Notes: generated by a model not told the origin, from the sequence alone. DNA of 64,000 nucleotides from Tissierella sp. (GCF_029266915.1 NZ_JARIEF010000018.1:62001-126000), one strand, 5' to 3'; shown: positions 50,190 to 61,957, numbered from the stretch's first letter. Translations and numbers: made by a program.

Positions 50190-52418
50190 ATGGAACTAAA
50201 ACCGAATGAGAAATTAGATATAAGTAATATATTAATGAATATAGAGCACTATAGACCAAGAAGAAGAGGATGGCACTGGAGGGAAGAACTCGACGGCGGT
50301 GAAAGGTTAGGGGAGTTTTTCTACCAGGACATTTCAAAGTCTTTAGAAAATTCTCAGCCCCTACCAGCTGCTAAATATTTTCAAAACATAGATCCCCAGC
50401 CTCGGGAAGTTATAACCACTGAAATAGCATCTGGACGCTTTGAAGATGATATAAGACGAATGAGAATGGCTGCGTGGCATGGAGCCGATCACATAATGGT
50501 AATCAGGACTGCAGGGCAGTCTCATTTTGACAGCCTCTTAGAAGGGACACCTCAAGGTATAGGAGGTATACCTATAACTCGAAAACAAATCAGATGTCAA
50601 AGAAAAGCACTTGATCTTATAGAAGATGAAGTAGGAAGAGAGATAAACTATCATTCCTATATCTCGGGTGTAGCAGGGCCTGAAATAGCAGTTATGTTTG
50701 CAGAAGAAGGAGTAAACGGAGCACATCAAGATCCCCAGTACAATATCCTCTATAGAAACATAAATATGATAAGATCCTTTGTAGACGCAGCTGAAGCCAA
50801 AAAAATTATGGCTTTTGCTGATATCTGCCAAATAGATGGAGCCCATAATGCAAATGCAACTGCTAGCAAGGCCTGGAAGGTTACTCCGGAACTTATGGTT
50901 CAGCATGCTATAAATTCTATGTTTTCGGTAAAGGTGGGTATGAAAAAGTCTAATATTTGTTTATCTACAGTTCCGCCAACTGCGCCTCCAGCTCCTTGCC
51001 TAAAATTAGATCTTCCCTATGCCATTTGCCTGAGGGAAGTATTTAAAGATTATAAGATGAGAGCTCAGATGAATACAAAATATATGGAATCTTCAACCAG
51101 AGAAGCCACTGTCACACATGTATTAAATCTCCTAATATCCAAGCTAACACGAGCTGACATTCAATCTACCATAACTCCGGATGAAGGTAGAAACGTGCCT
51201 TGGCATATTTATAATATAGAAGCAGTTGACACTGCAAAACAGGCTCTAATAGGTATGGATGGTTTAAATGATATGATTGAAATAAAAAGAGACAGTAAGG
51301 AACTAGCTAAAACTATTAGAGAATTAAAGGAAAGAGCTATACTTTTTATGGAAGAGATGCTAGAAGAAGGTGGGTATTTCCAGGCAGTTGAAAAAGGATT
51401 CTTTGTAGATTCTGGATTTTATCCAGAGAGAAACAGCGATGGAATTATCAGAAAAATAGATGGTGGTGTTGGAAGCGATAGCATCTTTGAACGCGATAAA
51501 GACTATTGCGCACCTGTAGGTGCACATTTTGGCTATAACAACCTAGCACAGTATGGAGAAGAAATTCAAGACAATCCATCTTTACTGATAGGCGGAGATA
51601 CTTTTAAAGATCCATCTAAGATAGTATTTATTGATGAATTAGATGAAACTGATAATGTAAATATAAGATTAGATGAACATCTTGATCTTAGAAACTCTCT
51701 TCTAGTAAAGCCGGAAATGGAATGGTTGGGAGACGGAACAGTTTTACTGACGATTTTCCTGCCAACTGATGCTAGAAGAGCAGAATTTGCAGCAATTGAA
51801 ATTGGAAAAAAGATGAATCTTAAGGATGTAGAAGTTATCCATAGAGAAATTATGCAGGAAGCAGAGGGAACTCGTATTGAATTAAAGGGAAGAGTAGATT
51901 TTTCAATAGACCTTGAAAAACTAACTATACCTCCTATTCCCAAGGTAATGAGTGAAGAAGAATTAAAAGCATCAATAAAAGAGAGACCTTTAAAAATTGT
52001 TGCCGGAACAATAGGTGAAGATGAGCATTCTGTTGGACTTAGGGAGATTATAGATATAAAACATGGCGGTATTGAAAAATATGGTATAGAATGCCATGTA
52101 CTTGGAACATCAGTTGATATAGAAAAACTGATTGATGCTGCTATTGAGTTAGATGCAGATGCGGTTCTCTCTTCTATGATAATTTCTCACGATGATATTC
52201 ATTATAAAAATATGAAAAAAATTGAAGAGCTATCAATAGAAAAAGGTGTAAGAGATGATCTAATCTTAATAGCAGGAGGAACTCAGGTAACTGATGAGAT
52301 AGCAAGGAGAAATGGTATGGATAAAGGATTTGGAAGAGGAACACAGGGAGTCCATGTTGCCACTTTTTTAGTTGAAAAAAGAGACAGTAAAAGAAAGGAA
52401 AAGCGCGATGAGAGTTGA
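50190..52418 (+). CDS. oraE: D-ornithine 4,5-aminomutase E subunit (AdoCbl- and PLP-dependent)
   Basis: Large aminomutase; cobalamin motif DxHxxG seen as DEHSVG; LGTSVDIEKL and AGGTQ in the Rossmann domain. Confidence 0.95.
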   Translation: MELKPNEKLDISNILMNIEHYRPRRRGWHWREELDGGERLGEFFYQDISKSLENSQPLPAAKYFQNIDPQPREVITTEIASGRFEDDIRRMRMAAWHGADHIMVIRTAGQSHFDSLLEGTPQGIGGIPITRKQIRCQRKALDLIEDEVGREINYHSYISGVAGPEIAVMFAEEGVNGAHQDPQYNILYRNINMIRSFVDAAEAKKIMAFADICQIDGAHNANATASKAWKVTPELMVQHAINSMFSVKVGMKKSNICLSTVPPTAPPAPCLKLDLPYAICLREVFKDYKMRAQMNTKYMESSTREATVTHVLNLLISKLTRADIQSTITPDEGRNVPWHIYNIEAVDTAKQALIGMDGLNDMIEIKRDSKELAKTIRELKERAILFMEEMLEEGGYFQAVEKGFFVDSGFYPERNSDGIIRKIDGGVGSDSIFERDKDYCAPVGAHFGYNNLAQYGEEIQDNPSLLIGGDTFKDPSKIVFIDELDETDNVNIRLDEHLDLRNSLLVKPEMEWLGDGTVLLTIFLPTDARRAEFAAIEIGKKMNLKDVEVIHREIMQEAEGTRIELKGRVDFSIDLEKLTIPPIPKVMSEEELKASIKERPLKIVAGTIGEDEHSVGLREIIDIKHGGIEKYGIECHVLGTSVDIEKLIDAAIELDADAVLSSMIISHDDIHYKNMKKIEELSIEKGVRDDLILIAGGTQVTDEIARRNGMDKGFGRGTQGVHVATFLVEKRDSKRKEKRDES

Positions 52419-53766
52419 TCTTTTAATAGCTGAAATAGGCAGCACTACAACTGTTATCAATGCTTTTAATATAGGAGTTGATAATACAGGATTTGTAGGT
52501 GAAGGTCACAGTCAGACAAGTGTTATGGAAGGTGATGTAAACATAGGTCTAGAAGCTGCAATTAAGGATTTGTGCAGAAATCTAGACATAAGCTCTATAG
52601 AGTACGATGAGTTTATGGCAAGCTCTTCAGCCGCTGGAGGATTAAAGATGACAGTTCATGGGCTTGTTCACGATATGACAGTAAGGGCTGCAAAGGAATC
52701 AGCCCTTGGAGCTGGTGCTAATATAAAGTTTATAACATCGGGGAAACTAAGAAGATCTGATCTTAAAAAGATACAGGATATTGAGCCTAATATAATCCTG
52801 CTTGCAGGAGGGGTAGATCATGGAGAGCGTGATACTGCTATCTATAACAGCCAGCTTATAGCTGAATTAAAATTAGATATTCCCATAATATATGCTGGAA
52901 ACGCTGAAAATGATGAAGAAATTCGAAGTATATTTGAGTCTGAAAATATAGAAATCTATATAGTAGAAAATGTTTATCCTCGAATTGATACTTTAAATAT
53001 CAAACCTACAAGGCTCGCAATCCAGGAAGTTTTTGAAAAGCATATAATCCATGCAAAAGGCATGGATAAGATCAGAGAAATGGTTGATGGTCCTATAATG
53101 CCTACTCCCGGAGCTGTTATGGAAGCTACTATACTTTTATATGAGAGTATAGGAAATATTTTAACTATAGATGTTGGAGGAGCTACTACAGATATACACT
53201 CTATTTCACAGGAAACAGAAGAAGTTGGAAAAATACTCATAAGACCAGAGCCTCATGAGAAAAGAACTGTTGAAGGAGACCTAGGAGTATATATTAATTC
53301 TAGAAATTTATTTAAAATATTAGAAGAAGAAAACCTTCTTGATAGATTTGAAATCACTCAAGAAGAACTTACTGGCTATATGGATAAGATCAAAGCAATA
53401 CCAAAATCTCAGGAGGAGATAAATTCAACAAGAATTCTAACAAGTATATCCAGCCAAGCAGCATTATACAGGCATGCAGGCATGATAAAAGAGATATATG
53501 GGCCAACAGGCAAAAAAACCATAGCTGAGGGAAAAGACCTTTCGGCTGTAAAAACTTTAATAGCAACTGGAGGAGCTCTTACAAAACTTCCTGCCATGAA
53601 AGAAGAACTTGAGAGAATAATAAGAGAGAAAAAGCCTCTATATCTTCTTCCAAGTGAAGTAGAGATCCTCATAGATAAAGATTATATTATGGCATCTATA
53701 GGAGTTATGTCTACGAGATATCCTCAGGCTGCTTTAAAAATCATGGAGAATAGTTTGAAAAAATAG
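52408..53766 (+). CDS. GlmL/MutL-like ASKHA-family protein, putative aminomutase reactivase
   Basis: LIAEIGSTTTVINAF, LAGGVDHGERDTA, TIDVGGATTDIHS; overlaps the oraE 3' end. Confidence 0.88.
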   Translation: MRVDLLIAEIGSTTTVINAFNIGVDNTGFVGEGHSQTSVMEGDVNIGLEAAIKDLCRNLDISSIEYDEFMASSSAAGGLKMTVHGLVHDMTVRAAKESALGAGANIKFITSGKLRRSDLKKIQDIEPNIILLAGGVDHGERDTAIYNSQLIAELKLDIPIIYAGNAENDEEIRSIFESENIEIYIVENVYPRIDTLNIKPTRLAIQEVFEKHIIHAKGMDKIREMVDGPIMPTPGAVMEATILLYESIGNILTIDVGGATTDIHSISQETEEVGKILIRPEPHEKRTVEGDLGVYINSRNLFKILEEENLLDRFEITQEELTGYMDKIKAIPKSQEEINSTRILTSISSQAALYRHAGMIKEIYGPTGKKTIAEGKDLSAVKTLIATGGALTKLPAMKEELERIIREKKPLYLLPSEVEILIDKDYIMASIGVMSTRYPQAALKIMENSLKK

Positions 53767-53776
53767 GAGGAAAAAA

Positions 53777-54838
53777 ATGCAGTATCCAAGACTGATTATC
53801 AATACTGATGTAATAAGAAACAATACAAAGCTAATAGTAGATAAATGCAGTCAAAATGGAATAGCAGTAGTAGGAGTTACCAAGGGAGTTTGTGCACAGA
53901 AAGAGATAGTAGAGAGCTTTATAAAGGGTGGTGTTAAGTTTCTAGGGGATTCAAGAATAGAAAACTTAATAAGCTTAGCCAAGTATGATATCCCTAAAAT
54001 GATGCTTAGACTTCCTATGATATCTGAAGCAGATAAAATAGTAAAGTATACAGATTTATCGCTAAACTCAGAGATAGATACTATAAGAGCACTAGATAAA
54101 GCTGCTCTAAGAGCTGGAAAGATACATGGAATTATACTCATGATAGACCTTGGAGATCTCCGGGAAGGATATTATTATGAAAAAAACTTACTTAGAACGG
54201 TTGAACTTGTATGCCAGATGGAAAATGTCAAAGTTACTGGCCTAGGTACAAACCTTACATGTTTTGGAGCCGTTATTCCAGAGGACTCTTCCATGATTAC
54301 CCTAGAGAGATTGTCTCGTGAGATAAATGACAAACTTAATCTCGATATAGAGATAATTTCTGGTGGAAACTCCAGCACTTTGCATCTTCTGGAAAAAGGA
54401 AAAATAAAGGGAATCAATAATTTAAGACTAGGAGAATCGCTACTTCTGGGAAAAGAAACAGCCTATAATACCCAAATAAATGGAACCAGTTCTGCTGGAT
54501 TTATCCTAGAAGCAGAAATAATAGAGAGAAAATCTAAACCATCAATGCCTGTTGGAAAAATAGGACTTGATGCTTTTGGAGATGTTCCTGTGTTTATAGA
54601 TAAGGGCTTAAGAACCAAATTGATATGCGCTATAGGAAAACAAGATGTAAAGGTAGAATCTCTTATAGCTATGGACAAGGACTTGAAAATACTTGGAGCA
54701 AGCTCAGACCATCTGATAATAGATTCGACAGATTCAAGCTTGGAATATAAGGTTGGAGATATAGTATCATTTCATTTAGGTTATAGTGGAATCTTGAGTT
54801 CTATGACTTCAAAGTATATTAAAAAGATTATTATATGA
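53777..54838 (+). CDS. orr: Ornithine racemase (alanine racemase-like fold)
   Basis: PRLIINTDVIRNNTKLIVDKCSQNGIAVVGVTKGVCA; end of the ornithine operon. Confidence 0.9.
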   Translation: MQYPRLIINTDVIRNNTKLIVDKCSQNGIAVVGVTKGVCAQKEIVESFIKGGVKFLGDSRIENLISLAKYDIPKMMLRLPMISEADKIVKYTDLSLNSEIDTIRALDKAALRAGKIHGIILMIDLGDLREGYYYEKNLLRTVELVCQMENVKVTGLGTNLTCFGAVIPEDSSMITLERLSREINDKLNLDIEIISGGNSSTLHLLEKGKIKGINNLRLGESLLLGKETAYNTQINGTSSAGFILEAEIIERKSKPSMPVGKIGLDAFGDVPVFIDKGLRTKLICAIGKQDVKVESLIAMDKDLKILGASSDHLIIDSTDSSLEYKVGDIVSFHLGYSGILSSMTSKYIKKIII

Positions 54839-54857
54839 TATAATAGAGTTAAAGCAG

Positions 54858-56192
54858 GTGATAGAAATGGATTTATTTACAATGTCAATGGAAAAACAAC
54901 TAGAAACAAATGCCCCTTTGGCGGATAGACTCAGGCCTAGAAAGTTAGATGAATTTGTAGGGCAAGAGCACCTCTTAGGAGCTGATAAGTTTTTAAGTAG
55001 GTCTATTAAAGCAGATAGAATAACGTCAATGATTTTTTACGGACCGCCGGGTATCGGAAAAACTACACTAGCTATGATAATTGCAAATACTACTGAAATG
55101 AAATTTGAAAAGCTATCTGCAGTAACTTCAGGCGTAAAAGATATAAGAGAAGTTATAAAAAATGCAGAAGAATACCTTAAAATATATAATAAAAGAACTA
55201 TACTTTTTATAGATGAGATTCATAGATTTAATAAAGCTCAGCAGGATGCACTCCTTCCATTTGTAGAAAGAGGAATTATAATTCTAATAGGTGCTACAAC
55301 GGAGAATCCATATTTTGAAATAAATAAAGCTTTGCTTTCAAGAGCTATGGTTTTAACCTTAAAAGCACTTTTAAATGAAGATCTTTCAAATCTATTGAAG
55401 ATTGCCTTAAAAGATAAAGAAAGAGGACTTGGAAAGTATAAGGTAGAAATAGATAAAGAAGCAAGAAATTATTTAATAGGTGTTTCTGAAGGTGACGGAA
55501 GAGTGCTCCTAAACTCTTTGGAGATAGGAGTTTTATCAACTCCTGAGGATCAAGATGGTATAAAGAGGATAGACCTTGAAGCTATAAAAAACTCAATTCT
55601 TATAAAAACTGCCAAATATGATAAGGGTGGAGACGAGCACTATAATACAATTTCAGCCTTTATAAAAAGCATGAGAGGATCAGATCCGGATGCTTCCCTC
55701 TATTATCTGGCCAAGATGATAAACGCAGGAGAAGATCCTAAATTTATAGCCAGAAGAGTTATAATAGCTGCTTCAGAAGATGTGGGAAATGCAGATCCCA
55801 ATGCACTAGTCATAGCAAATGCTGCATTTGAAGCAGTGAGAAATATCGGAATGCCTGAAGGTAGAATAATATTAGCCCAGGCAGTAACTTATATAGCCTC
55901 AGCTCCAAAATCTAATGCAAGTTATGTGGCAATTGATGAAGCTCTCAAAGATATAAGAGAAAAAAGAATAGGAGAAACACCTCCTCACTTAAGAGATACT
56001 CACTACGCAGGAGCTAAAGAACTTGGCTCTGGTGAAGGCTACAAGTATCCTCACAACTATGAAGATTCATTTGTAAAACAGGATTATCTTCCAGAAGAAT
56101 TCAAGGGAAGAAGGTATTATATTCCAACTGAAAACGGACATGAACTAGAAATAAAGAAAAGACTAGACAAATTATTTGACAATAAAGATTAA
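54858..56192 (+). CDS. rarA: Replication-associated recombination ATPase RarA/MgsA
   Basis: PLADRLRPRKLDEFVGQEHLL; FYGPPGIGKTTLA; FIDEIHRFNKAQQDALLP. Confidence 0.95.
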   Translation: MIEMDLFTMSMEKQLETNAPLADRLRPRKLDEFVGQEHLLGADKFLSRSIKADRITSMIFYGPPGIGKTTLAMIIANTTEMKFEKLSAVTSGVKDIREVIKNAEEYLKIYNKRTILFIDEIHRFNKAQQDALLPFVERGIIILIGATTENPYFEINKALLSRAMVLTLKALLNEDLSNLLKIALKDKERGLGKYKVEIDKEARNYLIGVSEGDGRVLLNSLEIGVLSTPEDQDGIKRIDLEAIKNSILIKTAKYDKGGDEHYNTISAFIKSMRGSDPDASLYYLAKMINAGEDPKFIARRVIIAASEDVGNADPNALVIANAAFEAVRNIGMPEGRIILAQAVTYIASAPKSNASYVAIDEALKDIREKRIGETPPHLRDTHYAGAKELGSGEGYKYPHNYEDSFVKQDYLPEEFKGRRYYIPTENGHELEIKKRLDKLFDNKD

Positions 56193-56429
56193 AAAAACTA
56201 TAATAATAAGAAGTATAAGAAAATAGTAATATAAGAAAATAGTAAGATAAGAAAAAAATTAAAGATCAAAGATTAAATAATATTATAAGTTAGTAAGCAT
56301 AAAAAGTATCAATAGACTAAACAATCTATAAGATGAGAAGTATAAAAAAATAAAATCTTTAATTTATATAAAATGATAAATAATTAATAATCATAAGAAA
56401 TATAATTTAAAAATAAAACAATAATAACA

Positions 56430-56657
56430 ATGATGGGAAGAGTAGATATAAGGCCTGGTCAAAGGGAGTCGATGATAGTGAGACATCGATACTAAGCTTA
56501 TCTTGAAGAACAGCCCGGAGTTTCTGATCTGAAAGTAATAATAGGATCGGACGTCCTTGTAGCGTTAATGCAATCGAGTGGCTATATTTAGCAACTAGGG
56601 TGGTACCACGGAAATCAAAACTTTCGTCCTTATTTTAGGACGGGGGTTTTTTTGTTA
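56430..56657 (+). promoter_or_regulatory. T-box leader of asnS with terminator
   Basis: AGTA box, stem I agatataag/cttatct, candidate AAC specifier at 56509-56511, AGGGTGGTACCACGG antiterminator, cgtcctta...taggacg-T7 terminator. Confidence 0.93.
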
Positions 56658-56689
56658 TATATTAAAACTATGATAGATGGAGGAATAAG

Positions 56690-58078
56690 ATGAAAACTTT
56701 TGTAAAAGAAATTTATAAAAACAGTGAAGAATATTTAGAAAAAGAAATTGTTCTAGAGGGCTGGATAAGAAATATTAGAGCGCTGAAGAACTTTGGATTT
56801 ATTGAATTAAATGATGGTACATTTTTCAAGGGTATTCAGGTAGTATATTCAGATGAACTCTCTAACTTCGCTGAAGTTGAAAAATTACATTTAAGTAGTT
56901 CCTTAAAGGTTAGGGGAATCTTAAAGCCAACACCTAAAGGCAAACAGCCATTTGAGATACAGGCAAAAGAAATAGAAGTAGAGGGAGCATCAACTAGTGA
57001 CTATCCTCTTCAAAAGAAGAAGCACAGTATGGAATATCTTAGAACTATAGCGCACTTAAGACCTAGAAGCAATACTTTTAGTGCGGTTTATAGGATTAGA
57101 TCAATTGCATCCTTTGCTATTCACAAGTTCTTTCAAGAGAGAGACTTTGTATATGTTCACGCTCCTATAATAACTTCAAGTGATGCTGAAGGAGCGGGCG
57201 AGATGTTTAAAGTAAGCACACTTGACTACAAAAACCCTCCTTTAACAGATGAAGGTGATGTAAACTACAAAGAAGATTTCTTTGGTAAGGGAACTTTTCT
57301 TACAGTAAGCGGACAGTTAGAAGCTGAAGCTTATGCACTTGCCTTTAAAAATGTATATACTTTTGGTCCTACATTTAGGGCGGAGAACTCTAACACTTCA
57401 AGACATGCTGCTGAATTTTGGATGATGGAGCCGGAGATAGCTTTTGCAGACCTTGAAGATGATATGAACCTAGCAGAAGATATGATGAGATATGTTATCA
57501 AATATGTTATGGAAGAAGCACCAGAAGAAATGGAATTCTTCAATAACTTTATAGATAAAGAACTCTTAGAGCGATTAGAAAATATAGTAAACTCAGACTT
57601 TGAAAGAATCACTTACACTCGCGCGGTAGAAATCTTACAAGAATCTAAAAAGAAATTTAACTACCCAGTAGAGTGGGGAATTGATCTTCAAACAGAACAT
57701 GAAAGATATATAACAGAAGAAGTATTTAAAAAGCCGGTATTTGTAACCGACTATCCAAAAGAGATAAAAGCTTTCTATATGAGAGAAAATGATGATGGAA
57801 AAACTGTAGCGGCTATGGACCTTTTGGTTCCAGGAGTTGGAGAAATAATCGGCGGAAGTCAAAGAGAAGAAAGACTTGAAGTATTAGAACAAAAAATAAT
57901 AGATAATGGAATGAACCCTTCAGATTACTGGTGGTATTTAGAACTTAGAAAATACGGCGGAACAAAGCATGCAGGATTTGGTCTAGGTTTTGAAAGATTG
58001 ATCATGTATATTACAGGTATAACAAACATAAGAGACGTTATACCATTTCCAAGAACTGTTAATTCAGCAGAATTCTAA
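56690..58078 (+). CDS. asnS: Asparaginyl-tRNA synthetase
   Basis: [47 protein letters not shown]-terminal [26 protein letters not shown]. Confidence 0.96.
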   Translation: MKTFVKEIYKNSEEYLEKEIVLEGWIRNIRALKNFGFIELNDGTFFKGIQVVYSDELSNFAEVEKLHLSSSLKVRGILKPTPKGKQPFEIQAKEIEVEGASTSDYPLQKKKHSMEYLRTIAHLRPRSNTFSAVYRIRSIASFAIHKFFQERDFVYVHAPIITSSDAEGAGEMFKVSTLDYKNPPLTDEGDVNYKEDFFGKGTFLTVSGQLEAEAYALAFKNVYTFGPTFRAENSNTSRHAAEFWMMEPEIAFADLEDDMNLAEDMMRYVIKYVMEEAPEEMEFFNNFIDKELLERLENIVNSDFERITYTRAVEILQESKKKFNYPVEWGIDLQTEHERYITEEVFKKPVFVTDYPKEIKAFYMRENDDGKTVAAMDLLVPGVGEIIGGSQREERLEVLEQKIIDNGMNPSDYWWYLELRKYGGTKHAGFGLGFERLIMYITGITNIRDVIPFPRTVNSAEF

Positions 58079-58237
58079 AATAAATGAATATTATTTAAAA
58101 TATAAAAACTAGATTTTTATAAGAAGCTATAAATAATTTTAATAAAGTATAATACCATTAAGAACTTTTACAAGCATAGAGAGCTTAATAGATATATAAT
58201 CTATCAAAAGATATAGATTAAATGAGGAGGAGAAAAT

Positions 58238-60649
58238 TTGAAAGAATATGCAGCTGGCAAGATTGAAAAGAAATGGCAAGAGATTTGGGATAAAGAAGAG
58301 CCATTTAAAGCTTTAAACGATTCAGATAAAGAAAAGTTTTATGCGCTTGTAGAATTTCCTTATCCATCTGGAGAAGGACTTCATGTAGGCCATCCAAGAC
58401 CTTATACTGCTCTAGATATAGTTTCAAGAAAGAGAAGACTAGAAGGATACAATGTTTTATTTCCTATGGGATGGGATGCCTTTGGTCTTCCTACAGAAAA
58501 CTTTGCTATAAAAAATAAAATTCATCCGGCTATTGTTACAAAAAATAATATAGCAAGATTTAAAGCACAACTTAAATCAATTGGATTTTCATTTGACTGG
58601 TCAAGAGAGATCAATACAACTGATCCAGAGTATTATAAGTGGACTCAGTGGATATTTTTAAAGCTCTTTGAAAGAGGATTAGCCTACAAAAATGAAATGC
58701 CTATAAATTGGTGTACATCTTGTAAGGTGGGGCTTGCAAATGAAGAAGTTGTTCAGGGAACTTGTGAAAGATGCGGATCTGAAGTAATAAGAAAAGTAAA
58801 AAATCAGTGGATGCTTAAGATAACAGAGTATGCTGATAGATTGATCGATGACCTTGAAGATCTTGACTATATAGATAGAGTAAAAGCTCAGCAGGTAAAC
58901 TGGATAGGAAAGTCAGTTGGAGCTGAGATAGATTTTAAAATCAAGGATAAAGAAGACAAGATAAGAGTATTTACTACTAGAGCAGACACCTTATTTGGAT
59001 CAACTTATATGGTTGTAGCAGCTGAACACCCTTTGATTGAAAAATATAAGAGTGATATAGAAAACTTAGATGAAATAGCAGCCTACCAAGAAGAAGTAAG
59101 TAAAAAATCTGATTTTGAAAGAACTGAGCTATCAAAAAATAAAACTGGTGTAGAAATAAAAGGATTAAAAGCTATAAATCCAGCCAATAATAAAGAAATG
59201 CCTATATGGATATCAGATTATGTGCTTATGACTTATGGTACAGGAGCTATAATGTCTGTTCCAGGGCATGATACTCGTGACTATGAGTTTGCTACTAAGT
59301 TCAATCTTCCGATTGTTGAAGTTGTAAGGGGAGGAGATATCGAAAAGGAAGCTTTTATAGATATAGACCAAGGTACTATTATAAATTCAGACTTTATAAA
59401 TGGTATGAATGTAAATGAGGCTGGAGAATACATGATAGAGTGGCTTGAAAAAAACCAGCTTGGCACTCGGAAAGTTAACTTTAAACTAAGAGACTGGGTA
59501 TTTTCAAGACAAAGATACTGGGGAGAGCCTATACCTCTAGTTCATTGCGAAGAATGTGGATGGGTACCAGTTCCAGAGAGTGAACTTCCAATAGTTCTTC
59601 CAGAGATTGAAGATTTTGAACCAACAGAAAATGGAGAGTCACCACTTTCTAAGATACCAGAGTGGGTGAATACTACTTGTCCTAAATGTGGAGGACCAGG
59701 TAAGAGAGAAACAGATACTATGCCTCAATGGGCAGGATCTTCCTGGTATTACTTGAGATATATAGATCCTCAAAACAGCGAGGCGCTGGCGTCTCCTGAA
59801 GCATTAAAATACTGGATGCCGGTAGACTGGTATAATGGAGGAATGGAGCATACAACTCTTCATCTTCTTTATTCAAGATTTTGGCACAAAGTTTTATATG
59901 ATATAGGAGTAGTAGAAGAGAAAGAGCCTTATGCTAAAAGAACATCCCATGGAATGATCCTTGGAGATAATAATGAAAAAATGTCTAAGTCCAGAGGAAA
60001 TGTAATAAATCCAGATGAGATAGTAGAAGAGTTTGGAGCAGATACCCTTAGAAGCTATGAAATGTTTATAGGAGATTTTGAAAAATCAGCTCCTTGGTCA
60101 GAAAATGGAGTTAAAGGCTGCCGAAGATTCTTAGATAGAGTTTGGAAACTACAAGAAATCTTAGTGGGTGGGGAAGGCTATACTAAAGAGCTTGAAACCA
60201 TCATTCACAAAACTATAAAAAAAGTATCAGAGGACTTTGAGCACCTTAAGTTTAATACTGGAATAGCAGCTCTTATGAGTCTTTCAAATGAATTTAATGA
60301 CCTTGGAAAGATTACAAAAGATGATTTAAAAACATTTATTATTTTATTAAACCCAGTAGCTCCTCATATAACAGAAGAAATGTGGGAGAACTTAGGACTA
60401 GAAGGATACCTTCACGATACTACTTGGCCAGAATTTGACGAGGAGAAGACTCATGATAAGGTTATAACTCTACCGGTTCAAGTTAACGGTAAGGTAAGGG
60501 GAACCATAGAAGTAGATGCAGATATAACAAAAGAAGACGCAATGGAGAAAGCTAAACTTGATGAAAATATTAAAAAATTCCTAGAAGATAAAACTATTGT
60601 AAAAGAGATATTTATTCCAGGAAGAATATTTAATATCGTAGTAAAGTAA
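58238..60649 (+). CDS. leuS: Leucyl-tRNA synthetase
   Basis: [30 protein letters not shown] after KMSKSR. Confidence 0.98.
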   Translation: MKEYAAGKIEKKWQEIWDKEEPFKALNDSDKEKFYALVEFPYPSGEGLHVGHPRPYTALDIVSRKRRLEGYNVLFPMGWDAFGLPTENFAIKNKIHPAIVTKNNIARFKAQLKSIGFSFDWSREINTTDPEYYKWTQWIFLKLFERGLAYKNEMPINWCTSCKVGLANEEVVQGTCERCGSEVIRKVKNQWMLKITEYADRLIDDLEDLDYIDRVKAQQVNWIGKSVGAEIDFKIKDKEDKIRVFTTRADTLFGSTYMVVAAEHPLIEKYKSDIENLDEIAAYQEEVSKKSDFERTELSKNKTGVEIKGLKAINPANNKEMPIWISDYVLMTYGTGAIMSVPGHDTRDYEFATKFNLPIVEVVRGGDIEKEAFIDIDQGTIINSDFINGMNVNEAGEYMIEWLEKNQLGTRKVNFKLRDWVFSRQRYWGEPIPLVHCEECGWVPVPESELPIVLPEIEDFEPTENGESPLSKIPEWVNTTCPKCGGPGKRETDTMPQWAGSSWYYLRYIDPQNSEALASPEALKYWMPVDWYNGGMEHTTLHLLYSRFWHKVLYDIGVVEEKEPYAKRTSHGMILGDNNEKMSKSRGNVINPDEIVEEFGADTLRSYEMFIGDFEKSAPWSENGVKGCRRFLDRVWKLQEILVGGEGYTKELETIIHKTIKKVSEDFEHLKFNTGIAALMSLSNEFNDLGKITKDDLKTFIILLNPVAPHITEEMWENLGLEGYLHDTTWPEFDEEKTHDKVITLPVQVNGKVRGTIEVDADITKEDAMEKAKLDENIKKFLEDKTIVKEIFIPGRIFNIVVK

Positions 60650-60781
60650 ACTATTAAGTAGCTAATCTTTTAAAATAAAAAGGATTTAAATATAAAAGTT
60701 TAAGAATTTAACAATAATTATTTAGAATTATTAGTGGTTTATTCTTAAAAAAAAGTAGAAATAAGTGATAGGTTTTCTTTG

Positions 60782-60843
60782 AAAAGTACCTTAACATTAA
60801 ATTCGGGATATAAAACCTGGAAAATGTAGGGTACTTTTTTTGC
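60782..60843 (+). terminator. Long intrinsic terminator after leuS
   Basis: AAAAGTACC/GGTACTTTT with inner ACATT/AATGT and TTCGGG/CCTGGA pairings, then T tract. Confidence 0.75.
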
Positions 60844-61003
60844 ACTTAATATTTAAAATCATCATAATAAATCTTATCATAAATGATAAATAAGGAGTAT
60901 AGACAAAATATTTATAAAAACTAGCAAATAACCTAGAAATTAAAAAATATTATGTTATAATCAATATGTGAAGTATTTTACAAACAATTTTGGAGGTGCA
61001 CTA

Positions 61004-61957
61004 ATGAGAAAAGTTTTAGTTACAGGAGCATTAGGACAAATAGGATCAGAGCTTACAAATAAGCTTAGAGAATTGTACGGAGCTAATAATATTATAGCTA
61101 GTAGCAGAAGTGAAAAGGCCGGCTTCGAAGAGTTGATACAAGCAGGACCATTTGAAACTTTGGACATAAACAATGGGGAAGATTTATTAAGAGTTACTGA
61201 AAAGCATAATGTAAATACTATTATAAATTTAGCAGCAATACTTTCAGCAGTAGGAGAAGAAAGATGCTTAGATTGTTGGGATGTAAATATGAATGGTCTT
61301 ATAAATGTATTGGAAGTAGGAAAACAAACAGGATCTCAAATATACACTCCTAGTTCTATAGCAGCATTTGGACCTAGCACACCACCTGACCAAACTCCGC
61401 AGGATACTATTCAAAGACCTACTACAATGTATGGTATTACAAAAGTAGCTGGAGAGTTAATGTGTGATTATTACTTTAAAAAATTTGGAGTAGATACAAG
61501 AGGAGTTCGTTTCCCTGGTCTTATTTCTTATAAAACTCTTCCTGGAGGAGGAACAACAGATTACGCAGTTCATATATACTATGATGCTATAAGAAAGAAA
61601 GAGTACACTTCTTTTATAGATAGAGGAACTAAGATGGATATGATGTACATGCCAGATGCACTTGATGCTATAATAGATTTGATGGAAGCTGATGGTTCAA
61701 AATTAATCCATAGAAACGCATTTAATGTATCTGCAATGAGTTTTGACCCGGAAAAACTTGCAGCTTCAATTAGAAAAGAAATACCAGAGTTTAAACTTAA
61801 TTATGATGTTGATCCAGCTAGACAGGCAATTGCAGACTCATGGCCAAATTCTCTAGACGATACAGCAGCTAGAGAAGAATGGGGATGGAATCCAAAGTAT
61901 GATCTAGATGCTATGACTCATGACATGTTAGAAAAACTAAAAATAAAGTTAAAATAA
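61004..61957 (+). CDS. L-threonine 3-dehydrogenase, SDR/epimerase type
   Basis: VLVTGALGQIGSELTNKLRE; YGITKVAGEL; RFPGLISYKTLPGGGTTDYAVHIYYDA. Confidence 0.85.
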   Translation: MRKVLVTGALGQIGSELTNKLRELYGANNIIASSRSEKAGFEELIQAGPFETLDINNGEDLLRVTEKHNVNTIINLAAILSAVGEERCLDCWDVNMNGLINVLEVGKQTGSQIYTPSSIAAFGPSTPPDQTPQDTIQRPTTMYGITKVAGELMCDYYFKKFGVDTRGVRFPGLISYKTLPGGGTTDYAVHIYYDAIRKKEYTSFIDRGTKMDMMYMPDALDAIIDLMEADGSKLIHRNAFNVSAMSFDPEKLAASIRKEIPEFKLNYDVDPARQAIADSWPNSLDDTAAREEWGWNPKYDLDAMTHDMLEKLKIKLK

